Shown here: positions 34,125 through 44,039 of the stretch, one piece after another
How positions within the stretch are numbered: position 1 is the first letter of the stretch
Layout of the letters: every line of letters begins with the position of its first letter
Assembly (NCBI GenBank): GCA_903886485.1
Contig: CAISMH010000012.1
Coordinates: 124,001 to 188,000, forward strand
DNA length: 64,000 bases
Source: an uncultured Burkholderiales bacterium
GTDB taxonomy: Bacteria > Pseudomonadota > Gammaproteobacteria > Burkholderiales > Burkholderiaceae_C
Direction: 5' to 3'
Translations under genes and position numbers: made by a program
Notes under the pieces: model-generated
The model's database searches: none
Told to the model about the DNA's origin: nothing
What the model saw: the letters and a program-made list of their open reading frames with translations, nothing else

Positions 34125-36632
34125 ATGTCCAAAACGTCGCCTATCTCCCCTTTCAAACAGTTGGTCAGCCGCTGGCGTCAATGGTGGCGCAAACAAACCC
34201 CCAACCGCCAAGACCGTTTCGCCTTTGTCGCTCCCCTCGCGGCCGTGGTGTTGTTCATGGCTGCGATTACCACGGCGTTTTGGTACTTGCGTTACGAGGA
34301 AATCGTGCGCGAACAAGAAGTCGTTCGCCGTGATGTGGAATACGCACAACAGCGCCTTCGCCTGCGCTTACTGGACAAACAAGAGCAAATCATGCGCATG
34401 GCGCGTGACATTGCGAACAAGGAAACCGATAGAAAAGCCTTCCACAGTGAAGCCCAAACGCTGTTAACGCAAAGCCCAGAGTTGGCCAGCCTCACTTGGG
34501 TAGACAGGCACCAACGGGTGCATGCGTCGTATGCCAGTGCCAGCAACAACTCCACGATGAGTTTTCTCACTGGCAGTGCCCTCACACACACAGAGACCTT
34601 GAGTGCATTGCATTTGGCGCGTGACTTACAGCAGCCCGTTTACTCGCAACCGATCATTGAAAAACGCCCGAATGCGGCGCCTTACACGCACCTCCAGTTG
34701 CATGTTCCTATCGTCGCGCATGGCAAATTCGAAGGCGTGCTGTTGGCCGAGTACACGATGGACGGCATGCTGCGCTTTGCTGTGCCCAATGAAATTGCGA
34801 ACCGCTATGCCGTGTCTTTGCGCGACATGAACAACAACGTACTTGCAGGTCAAGCCAACAAAGCGCGGCCCAAAGTGACAGAGGTGTTGCCTTGGTTGTT
34901 CCAGACCAATGAATACGAAGTGCCCATCACACCCGTGGGCTATTCCTTGTCGCTGTACGCGCAGGCGTATCGCACCTCACAGGGTTTGATTGGCAATGGC
35001 GTCTTCTGGCTGGTCGCCGTGCTCAGTGCGATGACGGCTTGGATGTTGATTGGCACTTGGCGTCACACCCGCCGCCGCGTGCAAGCGCAACAGGCCTTGA
35101 TCGCAGAAACCAACTTTCGCCGCGCGATGGAAAACTCCATCCTCACCGGCATGCGCGCCATGGACCTGAAAGGCCGCATCACTTATGTGAATGCGGCCTT
35201 TTGCCAAATGACGGGCTGGACCGAGGATGAGTTGGTTGACCGTGAACCACCGTTTCCCTACTGGCCCGAGGAAGACCGCGATACCCTAGAACAAAAGCTG
35301 GCCCAAGAGCTCCAAGGCGACACCACCGCCAGCGGCTTCCAAGTGCGCGTCAAGCGCAAGAGTGGCGAAGTCTTTGATGCACGTTTGTATGTGTCGCCCT
35401 TGGTGGATGCACGTGGCCAGCAAACGGGGTGGATGACGTCCATGACTGACATCACCGAGCCCAACCGCATTCGCGAACAACTCTCCGCCGCCCATGACCG
35501 CTTCACCACTGTGCTCGAAGGTTTAGATGCCTCCGTCTCCGTGGCCCCTTTAGGCAGCAAGGAACTGCTGTTTGCCAACAAGCTTTACCGACAATGGTTC
35601 GCTACCACCACGCAAGGACACTTGAGTTTGGTGACGCAAGCAGGCCAACCTCGTGCACTCAGCACCTCGCCAGCCGCGGATGACGACGGGCAAGACCAAG
35701 ACGATGCGTTGATGGGACTGCCGACTGCTGGCATCACGGAAACAAAAACAGAGAACGCTGAAATCTTTTTGCCCGAACTGGGCAAGTGGTTGGAAGTGCG
35801 CTCACGCTACCTCAATTGGGTTGACGGGCGCTTGGCACAAATGGTGATTGCTTCCGACATCACCCCACGTCGCCAAGCCGAAGAACAAGCGCAGATGCAA
35901 GCCGAGCGCGCGCAATCCGCCAGCCGCCTCATCACCATGGGTGAAATGGCCTCAAGCGTGGCCCACGAGTTAAATCAACCGCTGACGGCCATCAACAACT
36001 ATTGCAGCGGCATGATCTCGCGCATCAAAAGCCACAACTTGACCGAAGAGGACCTGCTCAATGCCTTGGAGAAAACGGCACACCAAGCGCAACGTGCGGG
36101 GCAAATCATCCAGCGCATTCGCTCTTTTGTGAAACGCAGCGAGCCCAATCGAACCCCCTCCGATGTGACGGCCATGGTCAGCGAGGCTGTGGAATTGGCA
36201 GGCATTGAAATGCGCCGCCGCCAAGTGCGCTTAAACCAAGTACTGGCAGCGCGCCTACCTCTACTCAATGTGGACCCGATCTTGATTGAACAGGTATTGG
36301 TGAACTTGCTTCGCAACGCCGCAGAATCCATCGACCTCGCACAACGTCCCCTGACGCAACGCGATGTGGAGCTCAAAGTCTTGCCACGCAGCGAAGAAGG
36401 CCAAGCCGTGGTTGAGTTCTCTGTCACAGACACAGGACGAGGCTTACCGCCGGAGGTCATGCAGCGCTTGTTCGAAGCCTTCTTTTCGACCAAGTCTGAA
36501 GGCATGGGTATTGGCTTGAATTTATGCCGTTCGATCGTCGAATCCCACCAAGGACGGATGAAAGCCGAGAACCTCTACAATGGGGCAGATATTACGGGCT
36601 GCCGCTTTTCCTTCTGGATACCGGTCCGATAA
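34125..36632 (+). CDS. Membrane-bound PAS-domain sensor histidine kinase
   Basis: An 835-residue kinase. Residues about 33-54 and 290-312 are membrane spans, enclosing a periplasmic sensor region of about 235 residues. A PAS domain follows (about 325-445, including DLKGRITYVNAAFCQMTGW), then a second PAS-like region, a HisKA helix with phosphoacceptor His614 in SSVAHELNQPLT, and an HATPase_c domain with N, G1 and G2 boxes (NLLRNAAES, DTGRGLPPE, GMGIGLNLCRS). The layout fits DctS/FixL-type sensors. ATG at 34125 is used; TTG at 34101 with a GAGAGGGG site is an alternative. It is paired with the FixJ-type regulator 15 nt downstream. Confidence 0.88.
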   Translation: MSKTSPISPFKQLVSRWRQWWRKQTPNRQDRFAFVAPLAAVVLFMAAITTAFWYLRYEEIVREQEVVRRDVEYAQQRLRLRLLDKQEQIMRMARDIANKETDRKAFHSEAQTLLTQSPELASLTWVDRHQRVHASYASASNNSTMSFLTGSALTHTETLSALHLARDLQQPVYSQPIIEKRPNAAPYTHLQLHVPIVAHGKFEGVLLAEYTMDGMLRFAVPNEIANRYAVSLRDMNNNVLAGQANKARPKVTEVLPWLFQTNEYEVPITPVGYSLSLYAQAYRTSQGLIGNGVFWLVAVLSAMTAWMLIGTWRHTRRRVQAQQALIAETNFRRAMENSILTGMRAMDLKGRITYVNAAFCQMTGWTEDELVDREPPFPYWPEEDRDTLEQKLAQELQGDTTASGFQVRVKRKSGEVFDARLYVSPLVDARGQQTGWMTSMTDITEPNRIREQLSAAHDRFTTVLEGLDASVSVAPLGSKELLFANKLYRQWFATTTQGHLSLVTQAGQPRALSTSPAADDDGQDQDDALMGLPTAGITETKTENAEIFLPELGKWLEVRSRYLNWVDGRLAQMVIASDITPRRQAEEQAQMQAERAQSASRLITMGEMASSVAHELNQPLTAINNYCSGMISRIKSHNLTEEDLLNALEKTAHQAQRAGQIIQRIRSFVKRSEPNRTPSDVTAMVSEAVELAGIEMRRRQVRLNQVLAARLPLLNVDPILIEQVLVNLLRNAAESIDLAQRPLTQRDVELKVLPRSEEGQAVVEFSVTDTGRGLPPEVMQRLFEAFFSTKSEGMGIGLNLCRSIVESHQGRMKAENLYNGADITGCRFSFWIPVR

Positions 36633-36647
36633 GGTTGGAGTTTTTTG

Positions 36648-37274
36648 ATGAGCTTGATTCCCAAAAAAGGTACGGTCTACGTTGTCGATGACGATGAGGC
36701 TGTTCGCGACTCTCTGCAATGGTTGTTAGAGGGCAAGGACTACCGCGTTCGTTGCTTCGATTCGGCCGAAACCTTCCTCAGCCGCTATGACCAACGCGAA
36801 GTCGCTTGCTTGATCGTGGACATCCGGATGGGCGGCATGACAGGCTTGGAATTGCAAGACCGCTTGGTCGAACGCAAGTCTCCTCTGCCCATCGTGTTCA
36901 TCACAGGCCACGGCGACGTGCCCATGGCCGTTGACACCATGAAAAAAGGCGCGATGGACTTCATCCAAAAGCCTTTTGACGAAACTGCTTTGGTCACCTT
37001 GGTCGAGCGCATGTTGGGTCAAGCCACGCTGTCCTTTGCCGAGTTCCAACAAGCCGCCAGCCGCGACGCGCTGATGGCCAAGCTCACCACCCGCGAGGCA
37101 CAGGTCTTGGAGCGCATCGTCGCAGGCCGCTTGAACAAGCAAATCGCCGACGACCTTGGCATCAGTATCAAAACGGTGGAAGCGCACCGCGCCAACATCA
37201 TGGAAAAGCTCAACGCCAACACCGTGGCTGACTTGCTGAAAACTGCACTCGGACAAAACGCCGCCAAAGCCTAA
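36648..37274 (+). CDS. FixJ/DctR-type response regulator (receiver plus LuxR helix-turn-helix)
   Basis: A 208-residue regulator. The receiver domain has the acidic pocket VVDDDEA, the phosphoacceptor Asp58 in LIVDIRMGG, the T in FITGHGD and Lys in IQKPFDE. The C-terminal LuxR-type helix-turn-helix (about 142-205) has [15 protein letters not shown] and [16 protein letters not shown]. Phosphorylated by the adjacent kinase, it should activate promoters for an unknown regulon, perhaps carboxylate uptake by analogy with DctSR. The ATG at 36648 follows GGTTGGAG. A terminator follows 26 nt after the stop. Confidence 0.9.
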   Translation: MSLIPKKGTVYVVDDDEAVRDSLQWLLEGKDYRVRCFDSAETFLSRYDQREVACLIVDIRMGGMTGLELQDRLVERKSPLPIVFITGHGDVPMAVDTMKKGAMDFIQKPFDETALVTLVERMLGQATLSFAEFQQAASRDALMAKLTTREAQVLERIVAGRLNKQIADDLGISIKTVEAHRANIMEKLNANTVADLLKTALGQNAAKA

Positions 37275-37300
37275 GCTGGCTCTCGCGACGCACTCCCTTC

Positions 37301-37326
37301 AACGCCCGTGCTACACGGGCGTTTTC
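37301..37326 (+). terminator. Rho-independent terminator after the response regulator
   Basis: A 10-bp stem AACGCCCGTG / CACGGGCGTT with a CTA loop continues into TTTTC. It sits between the regulator stop (37274) and folD (37358). Confidence 0.82.
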
Positions 37327-37357
37327 AATTCAACCTCTCATCTGTATACACAACACC

Positions 37358-38224
37358 ATGACAGCCCAACTCATTGACGGCAATGCCCTCTCCCAACAAC
37401 TGCGTGCGCAAGTGGCCATTGATACAGCCAAGCTCAAAGCCCAAGGCCTCACACCCGGCTTGGCCGTGGTCTTGGTGGGCGACAACCAAGCCAGTCAGGT
37501 GTACGTTCGCAACAAGGTCAAGGCTTGCGAAGACGCCGGCTTGCACTCGGTGCTTGAAAAATACGACGCCACCATGACCGAGGCCGATTTGCTCGCGCGC
37601 GTCTCGGCTTTGAACAACGACGACACGATTCACGGCATCTTGGTGCAACTGCCCTTGCCAGCCCACATCGACGCACAAAAAGTAATTGAAGCCATCAGCC
37701 CCGCCAAAGATGTGGACGGCTTTCACATTGCCAGCGCCGGTGCCTTGATGACAGGCATGTCGGGCTTTTGGCCTTGCACGCCGTATGGCTGCATGAAGAT
37801 GTTGGAGAGCATTGGCTACGACTTGAAGGGCAAGCACGCCGTGGTGATTGGCCGCAGCAACATCGTGGGCAAGCCCATGGCGCTCATGCTGCTGCAAAAA
37901 GATGCCACCGTAACCGTGGCGCATTCGCGCACGCAAAACCTCAAAGCACTTACCCTGCAAGCCGATGTGATCGTGGCTGCCGTAGGCAAGCGCAATGTAT
38001 TAACCGCCGACATGGTCAAGCCCGGCGCGGTGGTGCTGGACGTGGGCATGAACCGCAACGACGAAGGCAAGCTCTGCGGCGATGTGGACTTTGACGGTGT
38101 GAAAGCAGTGGCTGGCTACATCACCCCCGTGCCGGGTGGCGTGGGCCCCATGACCATCACCATGTTGCTGGTCAACACCTTGGAATCGGCGCAACGGGCC
38201 TTATCTGAGAAGTCACACGCTTAA
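37358..38224 (+). CDS. folD: Bifunctional methylenetetrahydrofolate dehydrogenase / methenyl-THF cyclohydrolase
   Basis: A 288-residue one-carbon enzyme, using NADP+ to interconvert 5,10-methylene-THF and 10-formyl-THF. Motifs are [18 protein letters not shown] with the catalytic Lys, [13 protein letters not shown], the PxTPYG-like [11 protein letters not shown], the nucleotide segment [14 protein letters not shown], and the C-terminal [15 protein letters not shown]. Length and motif order are standard. It begins 32 nt after a terminator, so it has its own promoter in the short gap. It is followed 12 nt downstream by the oligopeptidase gene. Confidence 0.95.
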   Translation: MTAQLIDGNALSQQLRAQVAIDTAKLKAQGLTPGLAVVLVGDNQASQVYVRNKVKACEDAGLHSVLEKYDATMTEADLLARVSALNNDDTIHGILVQLPLPAHIDAQKVIEAISPAKDVDGFHIASAGALMTGMSGFWPCTPYGCMKMLESIGYDLKGKHAVVIGRSNIVGKPMALMLLQKDATVTVAHSRTQNLKALTLQADVIVAAVGKRNVLTADMVKPGAVVLDVGMNRNDEGKLCGDVDFDGVKAVAGYITPVPGGVGPMTITMLLVNTLESAQRALSEKSHA

Positions 38225-38236
38225 CGAGCCACAACG

Positions 38237-40327
38237 ATGACATCCAACACTGCACACACCAACCCTCTCCTCGACTTCAGCGACCAGCCGCTGTTCGACG
38301 TCATCCAACCATCTCACATTGCACCGGCTCTGGATCAGCTCTTGCCTGCGGCCGATGCAGCGCTAGAGCAAGTCACAGCCGCCGACTTTCCCGCCGAGTG
38401 GAAAGCGATTGCTGCGGTGCTCGATGTCGCCACCGAAAAACTCAGCCGTGCTTGGGGTGCGGTCAGCCATTTGCACTCGGTAGCCGACACGCCCGAACTG
38501 CGCGCCGCTTACACAGCGGCCCTGCCCCGCGTGACCGAGTTCTACACACGCTTGGGGGCGGACGAACGCTTGTATGCCAAGTACAAGGCCATTGATGTGG
38601 CGAGCTTGAACACCGAACAAAAACACGCACACACCTTGGCCATGCGCAACTTTGTGTTGTCAGGTGCAGAGCTCGTGGGTGCGGCCAAAGAGCGCTTTGC
38701 CGCCATTCAAGAGCGTCAAGCCGAGGTGAGCCAAAAGTTCAGTGAAAACGTGTTGGATGCCACCGATCAATGGTCGGCCATCGTCACTGCCGAGGAGATG
38801 GCGGGTGTGCCAGACGACGTGTTGCACACCACGCGTACGGCGGCTGAAAAAGACGGTGTGCTGGGCCACAAATTGAATTTGAAAATGCCGTGCTACCTGC
38901 CCATCATGCAGTTTGCGCACAACTCGGCCTTGCGTGAAAAGCTGTACCGCGCTTACGCGACGCGCGCCTCTGACCAATCGCAAGCGGTGCAAAACGGCAA
39001 AGCTGAACAAGACAACACCCCATGGGTCAAAGAAATTTTGGCGCTGCGCCAAGAAGAAGCGCAGCTCTTGGGCTACGCCAACTACGCCGAGGTGTCGTTG
39101 GCGGCCAAGATGGCGCAGTCGCCCGCCGAAGTGATGGCGTTCTTGCGCGACCTCGCCAAACGCGCCCGCCCCTTCGCTGAAAAAGATGTGGCCGAAATGC
39201 GTGCCTTTGCTGCCGAGCACCTCAACCTGCAAGACCCACAACCCTGGGACTGGCCCTACATTGGCGAGAAGCTCAAAGAAGCGCGCTACGCCTTCAGCGA
39301 GCAAGAAGTCAAACCCTACTTCACGGCGCCCAAGGTGCTGGCGGGTTTGTTCAAGATTGTGGAGACCTTGTTTGAGGTGAGCATTCGTCGCGACGAAGCC
39401 CCTGTGTGGCACCCCGCTGTGGAGTTCTATCGCATCGAGCGCCACACAGACGCAACGCGCACCCAGAACCTGCCGCCCGAATTGGTGGGCCAGTTCTACC
39501 TCGACCCGGGCGCACGCGCAGGCAAACGCGGCGGCGCGTGGATGGATGATGTGCGCGCCCGCTGGTTACGCCCCGACACAGGCACGCTCCAAACCCCCGT
39601 AGCACACCTTGTGTGCAACTTCGCCGAAGGCGTGGGTGGCAAACCACCCCTGCTCACGCACGATGACGTCATCACCCTTTTCCACGAATGCGGCCACGGC
39701 CTGCACCACATGCTCTCGCAAGTGAATGAACGCGATGTGTCGGGCATCAGCGGCGTCGAGTGGGACGCGGTGGAACTGCCCAGCCAATTCATGGAGAACT
39801 TCTGCTGGGAGTGGCCCGTGCTGCGCCACATGACGGCCCATGTGGACACAGGCGAGCCCTTACCGCGAGCACTGTACGACAAAATGTTGGCCGCCAAGAA
39901 CTTCCAAAGCGGTTTGCAAACGCTGCGCCAAATCGAGTTCTCGCTCGTGGACATGCTGCTGCACGCTGACGGGGACAAAGCGCAAGACTTCATGCAAGTG
40001 CTGCGCGATGTGCGTGCCGAAGTAGCCGTCTTGCAAAGCCCCGCGTGGGGTCGCACGCTGCACACCTTCAGCCATATCTTTGCCGGTGGTTATGCGGCGG
40101 GCTACTACAGCTACAAGTGGGCCGAGGTGTTGAGTGCCGACGCCTATGCCGCGTTTGAAGAAACCGCCGGTGCGGATGGCGAGCCCAGCATTGACACGGG
40201 TCGGCGCTACCGCGAAACCATTTTGGAAGTCGGCGGCAGCCGCCCTGCGATGGCCTCGTTCAAAGCCTTCCGTGGCCGCGAGCCACAACTCGACGCCTTG
40301 CTGCGCCACCAAGGCATGAGCCACTGA
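38237..40327 (+). CDS. prlC: M3-family metallopeptidase, oligopeptidase A
   Basis: A 696-residue cytosolic zinc peptidase of the thimet-oligopeptidase family. The zinc site is His483-Glu484-Cys-Gly-His487 in LFHECGHGLHHML, and the third ligand Glu lies in WDAVELPSQFMENF. The N-terminus NPLLDFSDQPLFDVIQPSHI and the C-terminal YSYKWAEVLSADAYAAF match oligopeptidase A (PrlC/OpdA). It degrades short peptides, including cleaved signal peptides. No signal peptide is seen. It lies 12 nt after folD, so they are probably cotranscribed. Confidence 0.93.
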   Translation: MTSNTAHTNPLLDFSDQPLFDVIQPSHIAPALDQLLPAADAALEQVTAADFPAEWKAIAAVLDVATEKLSRAWGAVSHLHSVADTPELRAAYTAALPRVTEFYTRLGADERLYAKYKAIDVASLNTEQKHAHTLAMRNFVLSGAELVGAAKERFAAIQERQAEVSQKFSENVLDATDQWSAIVTAEEMAGVPDDVLHTTRTAAEKDGVLGHKLNLKMPCYLPIMQFAHNSALREKLYRAYATRASDQSQAVQNGKAEQDNTPWVKEILALRQEEAQLLGYANYAEVSLAAKMAQSPAEVMAFLRDLAKRARPFAEKDVAEMRAFAAEHLNLQDPQPWDWPYIGEKLKEARYAFSEQEVKPYFTAPKVLAGLFKIVETLFEVSIRRDEAPVWHPAVEFYRIERHTDATRTQNLPPELVGQFYLDPGARAGKRGGAWMDDVRARWLRPDTGTLQTPVAHLVCNFAEGVGGKPPLLTHDDVITLFHECGHGLHHMLSQVNERDVSGISGVEWDAVELPSQFMENFCWEWPVLRHMTAHVDTGEPLPRALYDKMLAAKNFQSGLQTLRQIEFSLVDMLLHADGDKAQDFMQVLRDVRAEVAVLQSPAWGRTLHTFSHIFAGGYAAGYYSYKWAEVLSADAYAAFEETAGADGEPSIDTGRRYRETILEVGGSRPAMASFKAFRGREPQLDALLRHQGMSH

Positions 40328-40340
40328 CATCCCACAGCCT

Positions 40341-40375
40341 CCAAACATCGCAAGCGTGACGCGCGCGATGTTTGG
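40341..40375 (+). terminator. Hairpin after oligopeptidase A (possible terminator without T-run)
   Basis: An 11-bp perfect inverted repeat, CCAAACATCGC (40341-40351) and GCGATGTTTGG (40365-40375), has a 13-nt loop. It starts 13 nt after the prlC stop and lacks a T-tract. It may be a weak terminator, an mRNA 3' stabiliser, or a protein-binding site for the TRAP genes downstream. Confidence 0.5.
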
Positions 40376-40424
40376 GCCATGCTAAAGTGCTCCGCGTTAT
40401 TCCTTTGTATCGCGCTGTCACTTT

Positions 40425-40952
40425 ATGCCTCACCTCCACGAACCGTCGCACTTGCCGCTTGAGATCCATGATCCAGCCGCACAAGATGAAGTCACCGTTG
40501 TCCCCCTTAAAATTGAAGACTGGCTGACTGTCATCGTGATGGGCCTGCTCTCGCTCATCACCTTCGCCAACGTGTTGGTGCGCTACTTCACAGACCAATC
40601 TTTTGCGTGGACCGAAGAGTTCTCTGTGTTTTTGATGATCGTGTTGTCGCTGGTGGCAGGCTCTGCTTCTGTCGCACGCAACCGCCAAATTCGCATCGAA
40701 TACTTTGCTGACAGCGGCTCGCCAGAGCGCCAACGCGCCCTCGCCCGTTTTGGCGCCCTCATGGTGTTCGTGTTGTTTGCGTTGATTGCCGTGCTCAGCT
40801 CACGCGTGGTGTGGGACGACATCCGCTTTGAAGAGACCTCGCCCGGCATTGGCATCCCGCAGTGGTGGTACACGATTTGGTTGCCCATCATGTCGGTGGC
40901 GATTGCAGGACGTGCCTTAGGCTTGTTCATCCGTCGGGGGCGTCGCGCATGA
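40425..40952 (+). CDS. TRAP transporter small permease (DctQ type)
   Basis: A 175-residue membrane protein with four hydrophobic segments (WLTVIVMGLLSLITFANVLV, FSVFLMIVLSLVAGSASV, FGALMVFVLFALIAVLSS, TIWLPIMSVAIAGRALGLF). It has the DctQ-type RYF...WTEE...RNRQIRIEYF pattern at the second helix. It forms the small membrane part of a tripartite ATP-independent periplasmic carrier, driven by ion gradients. An unusually long cytosolic N-terminus of about 30 residues precedes helix 1. The stop overlaps the large permease ATG by 4 nt. Confidence 0.87.
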   Translation: MPHLHEPSHLPLEIHDPAAQDEVTVVPLKIEDWLTVIVMGLLSLITFANVLVRYFTDQSFAWTEEFSVFLMIVLSLVAGSASVARNRQIRIEYFADSGSPERQRALARFGALMVFVLFALIAVLSSRVVWDDIRFEETSPGIGIPQWWYTIWLPIMSVAIAGRALGLFIRRGRRA

Positions 40953-42247
40953 TCCCCACGCTTCTCTTTGTGGCCTTCATTGCCATGATGTTGGCGGGCG
41001 TACCTATTGGGGCGTCGCTCGGTTTGGCGGGGGCTGCGTGCATCGCTTTGGCCAACTCGGATGCGCAATGGTTTGGTTTGCTGGCTGTGCCGCAAAACTT
41101 TTATGCAGGCTTGGGCAAATACCCTTTGTTAGCCATCCCGATGTTTGTCTTGGTCGGCTCAATTTTTGATCGCTCAGGCGTGGCCTTGCGCTTGGTGAAC
41201 TTTGCGGTCGCCATCGTGGGTCGCGGCCCCGGCATGTTGCCTTTGGTCGCCATCATGGTGGCCATGTTCTTAGGCGGTATTTCGGGCTCTGGCCCAGCCA
41301 ACGCAGCGGCGGTGGGTGCGGTCATGATTTCGGCCATGTCTCGCGCGGGCTATCCACCCGCGTTCTCGGCCAGCGTAGTAGGCGCAGCCGCAGCGACGGA
41401 CATTTTGATTCCACCGTCCGTGGCCTTCATCGTCTACTCGGTGTTGGTACCCGGCGCATCGGTGCCCGCGCTGTTTGCGGCGGGCATGATCCCGGGTGTC
41501 TTGGCGGGCTTGGCCCTGATCGTGCCAGCGGTGTGGATGGCGCGCAAACACAACATGGGGGCCCTCGAAGCCAGCTTGCCACGCCCACCGTTTTGGCAAA
41601 GCTTGCGCGAAGCCACCTGGGGCTTGGCGGCACCGATTCTGATTTTGGGTGGCATGCGTGCCGGTTGGTTCACACCGACGGAAGCGGCTGTCGTGGCCGT
41701 GTTCTACGGTTTGTTCGTGGGCATGGTGATTCACCGTACGATCCAAGTGAAAGACCTGTTCACGATTTTGCAAGAGTCAGGCGAGCTGTCCGCCATCATT
41801 TTGTTGGTGGTGTCACTCGCAGGCATCTTTGCGTTCTCGCTCTCTACGCTCGGCGTGATTGACCCCATCACCAACGCCATCATCAACTCCGGTTTGGGCG
41901 AGTACGGCGTGTTGGCGCTGTTGATTTTGATGCTCATCACCGTGGGCATGTTCCTCGACGGTGTGTCGATCTTCTTGATCTTTGTGCCACTGCTGTGGCC
42001 CATCGTGCAGTTCTACAAATGGGACCCCGTGTGGTTTGGCGTCATCCTCACGCTCAAGGTGGCACTGGGTCAGTTCACGCCACCACTGGCCGTGAATTTG
42101 ATGGTGTCTAGCCGCATCGCGGGTGTGCGCATGGAAGAAACTGTGCCGTGGGTCGGCTGGATGTTGTTTGGCATGTTCTTGGTGATGGTGGCTGTCATTG
42201 CTTGGCCCGAGCTGGCCTTGTGGCTACCACGCCAAATGGGCTATTAA
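40949..42247 (+). CDS. TRAP transporter large permease (DctM type)
   Basis: A 432-residue integral membrane protein with about 11-12 hydrophobic segments. DctM motifs are PNAAAVGAVMISAMSRAGYP-like around FLGGISGSGPANAAAVGAVM, then DILIPPSVAFIVYSVL, and the C-terminal GVILTLKVALGQFTPPLAVN. It carries the transport path of the TRAP system. The ATG at 40949 gives a 4-nt overlap with the small subunit. The binding protein gene follows 48 nt later, completing the three-part set. Confidence 0.92.
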   Translation: MIPTLLFVAFIAMMLAGVPIGASLGLAGAACIALANSDAQWFGLLAVPQNFYAGLGKYPLLAIPMFVLVGSIFDRSGVALRLVNFAVAIVGRGPGMLPLVAIMVAMFLGGISGSGPANAAAVGAVMISAMSRAGYPPAFSASVVGAAAATDILIPPSVAFIVYSVLVPGASVPALFAAGMIPGVLAGLALIVPAVWMARKHNMGALEASLPRPPFWQSLREATWGLAAPILILGGMRAGWFTPTEAAVVAVFYGLFVGMVIHRTIQVKDLFTILQESGELSAIILLVVSLAGIFAFSLSTLGVIDPITNAIINSGLGEYGVLALLILMLITVGMFLDGVSIFLIFVPLLWPIVQFYKWDPVWFGVILTLKVALGQFTPPLAVNLMVSSRIAGVRMEETVPWVGWMLFGMFLVMVAVIAWPELALWLPRQMGY

Positions 42248-42295
42248 AAATTGACGATTGATTTTCGAGTTCGTTTTATTCAGGAGACAAAAACC

Positions 42296-43336
42296 ATGAA
42301 ACTTCGCAGAACCCTTTTGAGCTTGGTGGCCGCCGCAACCGTGATGGGCACCTTCGCAGGCACCGCCTCGGCCCAGCAACAAACCTACAAGTCTGAATAC
42401 CGCATGTCGATGGTGCTCAACGTACCCACACCGTGGGGTCAAGCCGGCAAGCTGTGGGCCGACATGGTGAAAGAGCGCACACAAGGCCGCATCAACATCA
42501 AGCTCTACCCCGGCGTGTCCCTGATTCAAGGCGACCAAACGCGCGAGTTCAGCGCGCTGCGCCAAGGCGTGATCGATATGGCGGTGGGCTCGACCATCAA
42601 CTGGTCGCCTCAGGTCAAAGAACTCAACTTGTTCTCGCTGCCTTTCTTGATGCCCGACTACGCGGCGGTGGACGCCCTGACCCAAGGCCAAGTGGGCAAA
42701 CAGATCTTCAAAACGCTAGATAAATCTGGTGTGGTGCCCTTGGCATGGGGTGAAAACGGTTATCGCGAACTCACCAACTCGAAGCGCGCGGTCAAGTCGC
42801 CGGAAGACCTGAAGGGCATGAAGATTCGTATCGTGGGCTCCCCCATCTTCTCGGACATGTTCAGCACCTTGGGCGCCAACCCCACCCAAATGAGTTGGGC
42901 GGACGCACAGCCAGCCCTGACCAGCGGCGCCGTGGATGGACAAGAAAATCCCCTGTTCCTGTTCACCCTGCTCAAGATGCAAACCGTGGGCCAAAAGTAC
43001 ATCACCACCTGGGGCTACATGGCAGACCCGTTGATCTTTGTGGTGAACAAAGAAATTTGGAATTCATGGACACCGGCTGACCAAGCCATCGTGCGTCAAG
43101 CGGCGTTGGATGCAGGTCAACAAGAAATTGCCATCGCACGCAAAGGTTTGATCGAAGCGGACAAGCCTGTCATCAAAGGCATTGAAGCCTTAGGCGTGAC
43201 CGTGACCCAACTCACGCCCGCAGAGCGCGAAGCTTTTGTGAAAGCCACACGTGGCGTTTACAACAAGTGGAAAGCCACCATCGGCTCTGATTTGGTGAAC
43301 ACGGCTGAAGCTGCAATTGCAGCGCGCAAGAAGTAA
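42296..43336 (+). CDS. TRAP transporter periplasmic substrate-binding protein (DctP type)
   Basis: A 346-residue protein with a signal peptide (ending TASAQQ). DctP features are TPWGQAGKLWADMVKERT, VSLIQGDQTREFSALRQG, and the carboxylate-binding Arg region LKGMKIRIVGSPIFSDMF, followed by NPTQMSWADAQPALTSGAVDGQENP. It should bind an organic acid in the periplasm and hand it to the permeases. A CAGGAGAC ribosome site precedes the ATG at 42296. The substrate is not predictable. The kinase/regulator pair at 34-37 kb is a possible but unproven regulator of such a system. Confidence 0.92.
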   Translation: MKLRRTLLSLVAAATVMGTFAGTASAQQQTYKSEYRMSMVLNVPTPWGQAGKLWADMVKERTQGRINIKLYPGVSLIQGDQTREFSALRQGVIDMAVGSTINWSPQVKELNLFSLPFLMPDYAAVDALTQGQVGKQIFKTLDKSGVVPLAWGENGYRELTNSKRAVKSPEDLKGMKIRIVGSPIFSDMFSTLGANPTQMSWADAQPALTSGAVDGQENPLFLFTLLKMQTVGQKYITTWGYMADPLIFVVNKEIWNSWTPADQAIVRQAALDAGQQEIAIARKGLIEADKPVIKGIEALGVTVTQLTPAEREAFVKATRGVYNKWKATIGSDLVNTAEAAIAARKK

Positions 43337-43346
43337 AGCCTCTGGA

Positions 43347-44039
43347 TCACCAAGCAATCGCTTCGCCTTGGTGATCCACAAAGTGCGCCGCAGCTTGCGC
43401 AGGCAACGCATCCAACGCACGGAGTAAACCTGCCACCGATTGCGCGGGCGTGAGGCAATCTTTCGCAGGCACAAACTGTGCAGACAAGTTCGATGCCACC
43501 GTGCCCGGCTGCATCGCAGCCACCACCAGTTGAGGGCGTTTACGTGCAGCTTCAATCGCGGCCGTTTGCAACACCATGTTCAACGCAGCTTTGGCGGCGC
43601 GGTAGCCATACCAACCGCCTTTGCGGTTGTCGCTGATGCTGCCCACACGCGCGGATAGCTTGGCATAGATGCAGCGTTGCTCCGTGCCCAACAAAGGCAC
43701 GAAGTGTTTGAGCAACAACGCAGGGCCAATGGTGTTGATTTCAAACGCGCGCGCCAATTGCTGCGCGTTGAGCGCGCCCATGTGCTTCTCTGGCCCCTGC
43801 CCGTCGAGGGTCAATGCGCCCGTCGCGTCGATGATGAGTTGAAACGGGCCTTCCAAGGCTGCGGCGGCCACCGCCATGCTGGCTTCGTCTTCTAAACGAA
43901 ACGAGGGTTGTGAACTGCGCGACAGGCCGACCACGTCGACACAGGCGGCATCGGCTTGCAAAGCCTCGACAAAGGCCGCGCCAAGCGCACCCGTGGCACC
44001 TAGCACCAAGGCACGGTAGGAGGCCCCTAAGCTTTTCAA
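43347..44039 (-). CDS. Short-chain dehydrogenase/reductase family protein
   Basis: About 230 residues of the SDR Rossmann fold. The nucleotide motif is [14 protein letters not shown], and the active-site Tyr and Lys lie in [14 protein letters not shown] (YxxxK), with IDATGAL and NTIGPALLL in between. It reduces or oxidises an unknown carbonyl/alcohol. The start is uncertain: TTG at 44039 overlaps the rpiA stop as TTGA; an internal GTG near the nucleotide motif is an alternative. No good ribosome site is visible for either. The rpiA overlap suggests translational coupling. Confidence 0.75.
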   Translation of the reverse strand: MKSLGASYRALVLGATGALGAAFVEALQADAACVDVVGLSRSSQPSFRLEDEASMAVAAAALEGPFQLIIDATGALTLDGQGPEKHMGALNAQQLARAFEINTIGPALLLKHFVPLLGTEQRCIYAKLSARVGSISDNRKGGWYGYRAAKAALNMVLQTAAIEAARKRPQLVVAAMQPGTVASNLSAQFVPAKDCLTPAQSVAGLLRALDALPAQAAAHFVDHQGEAIAW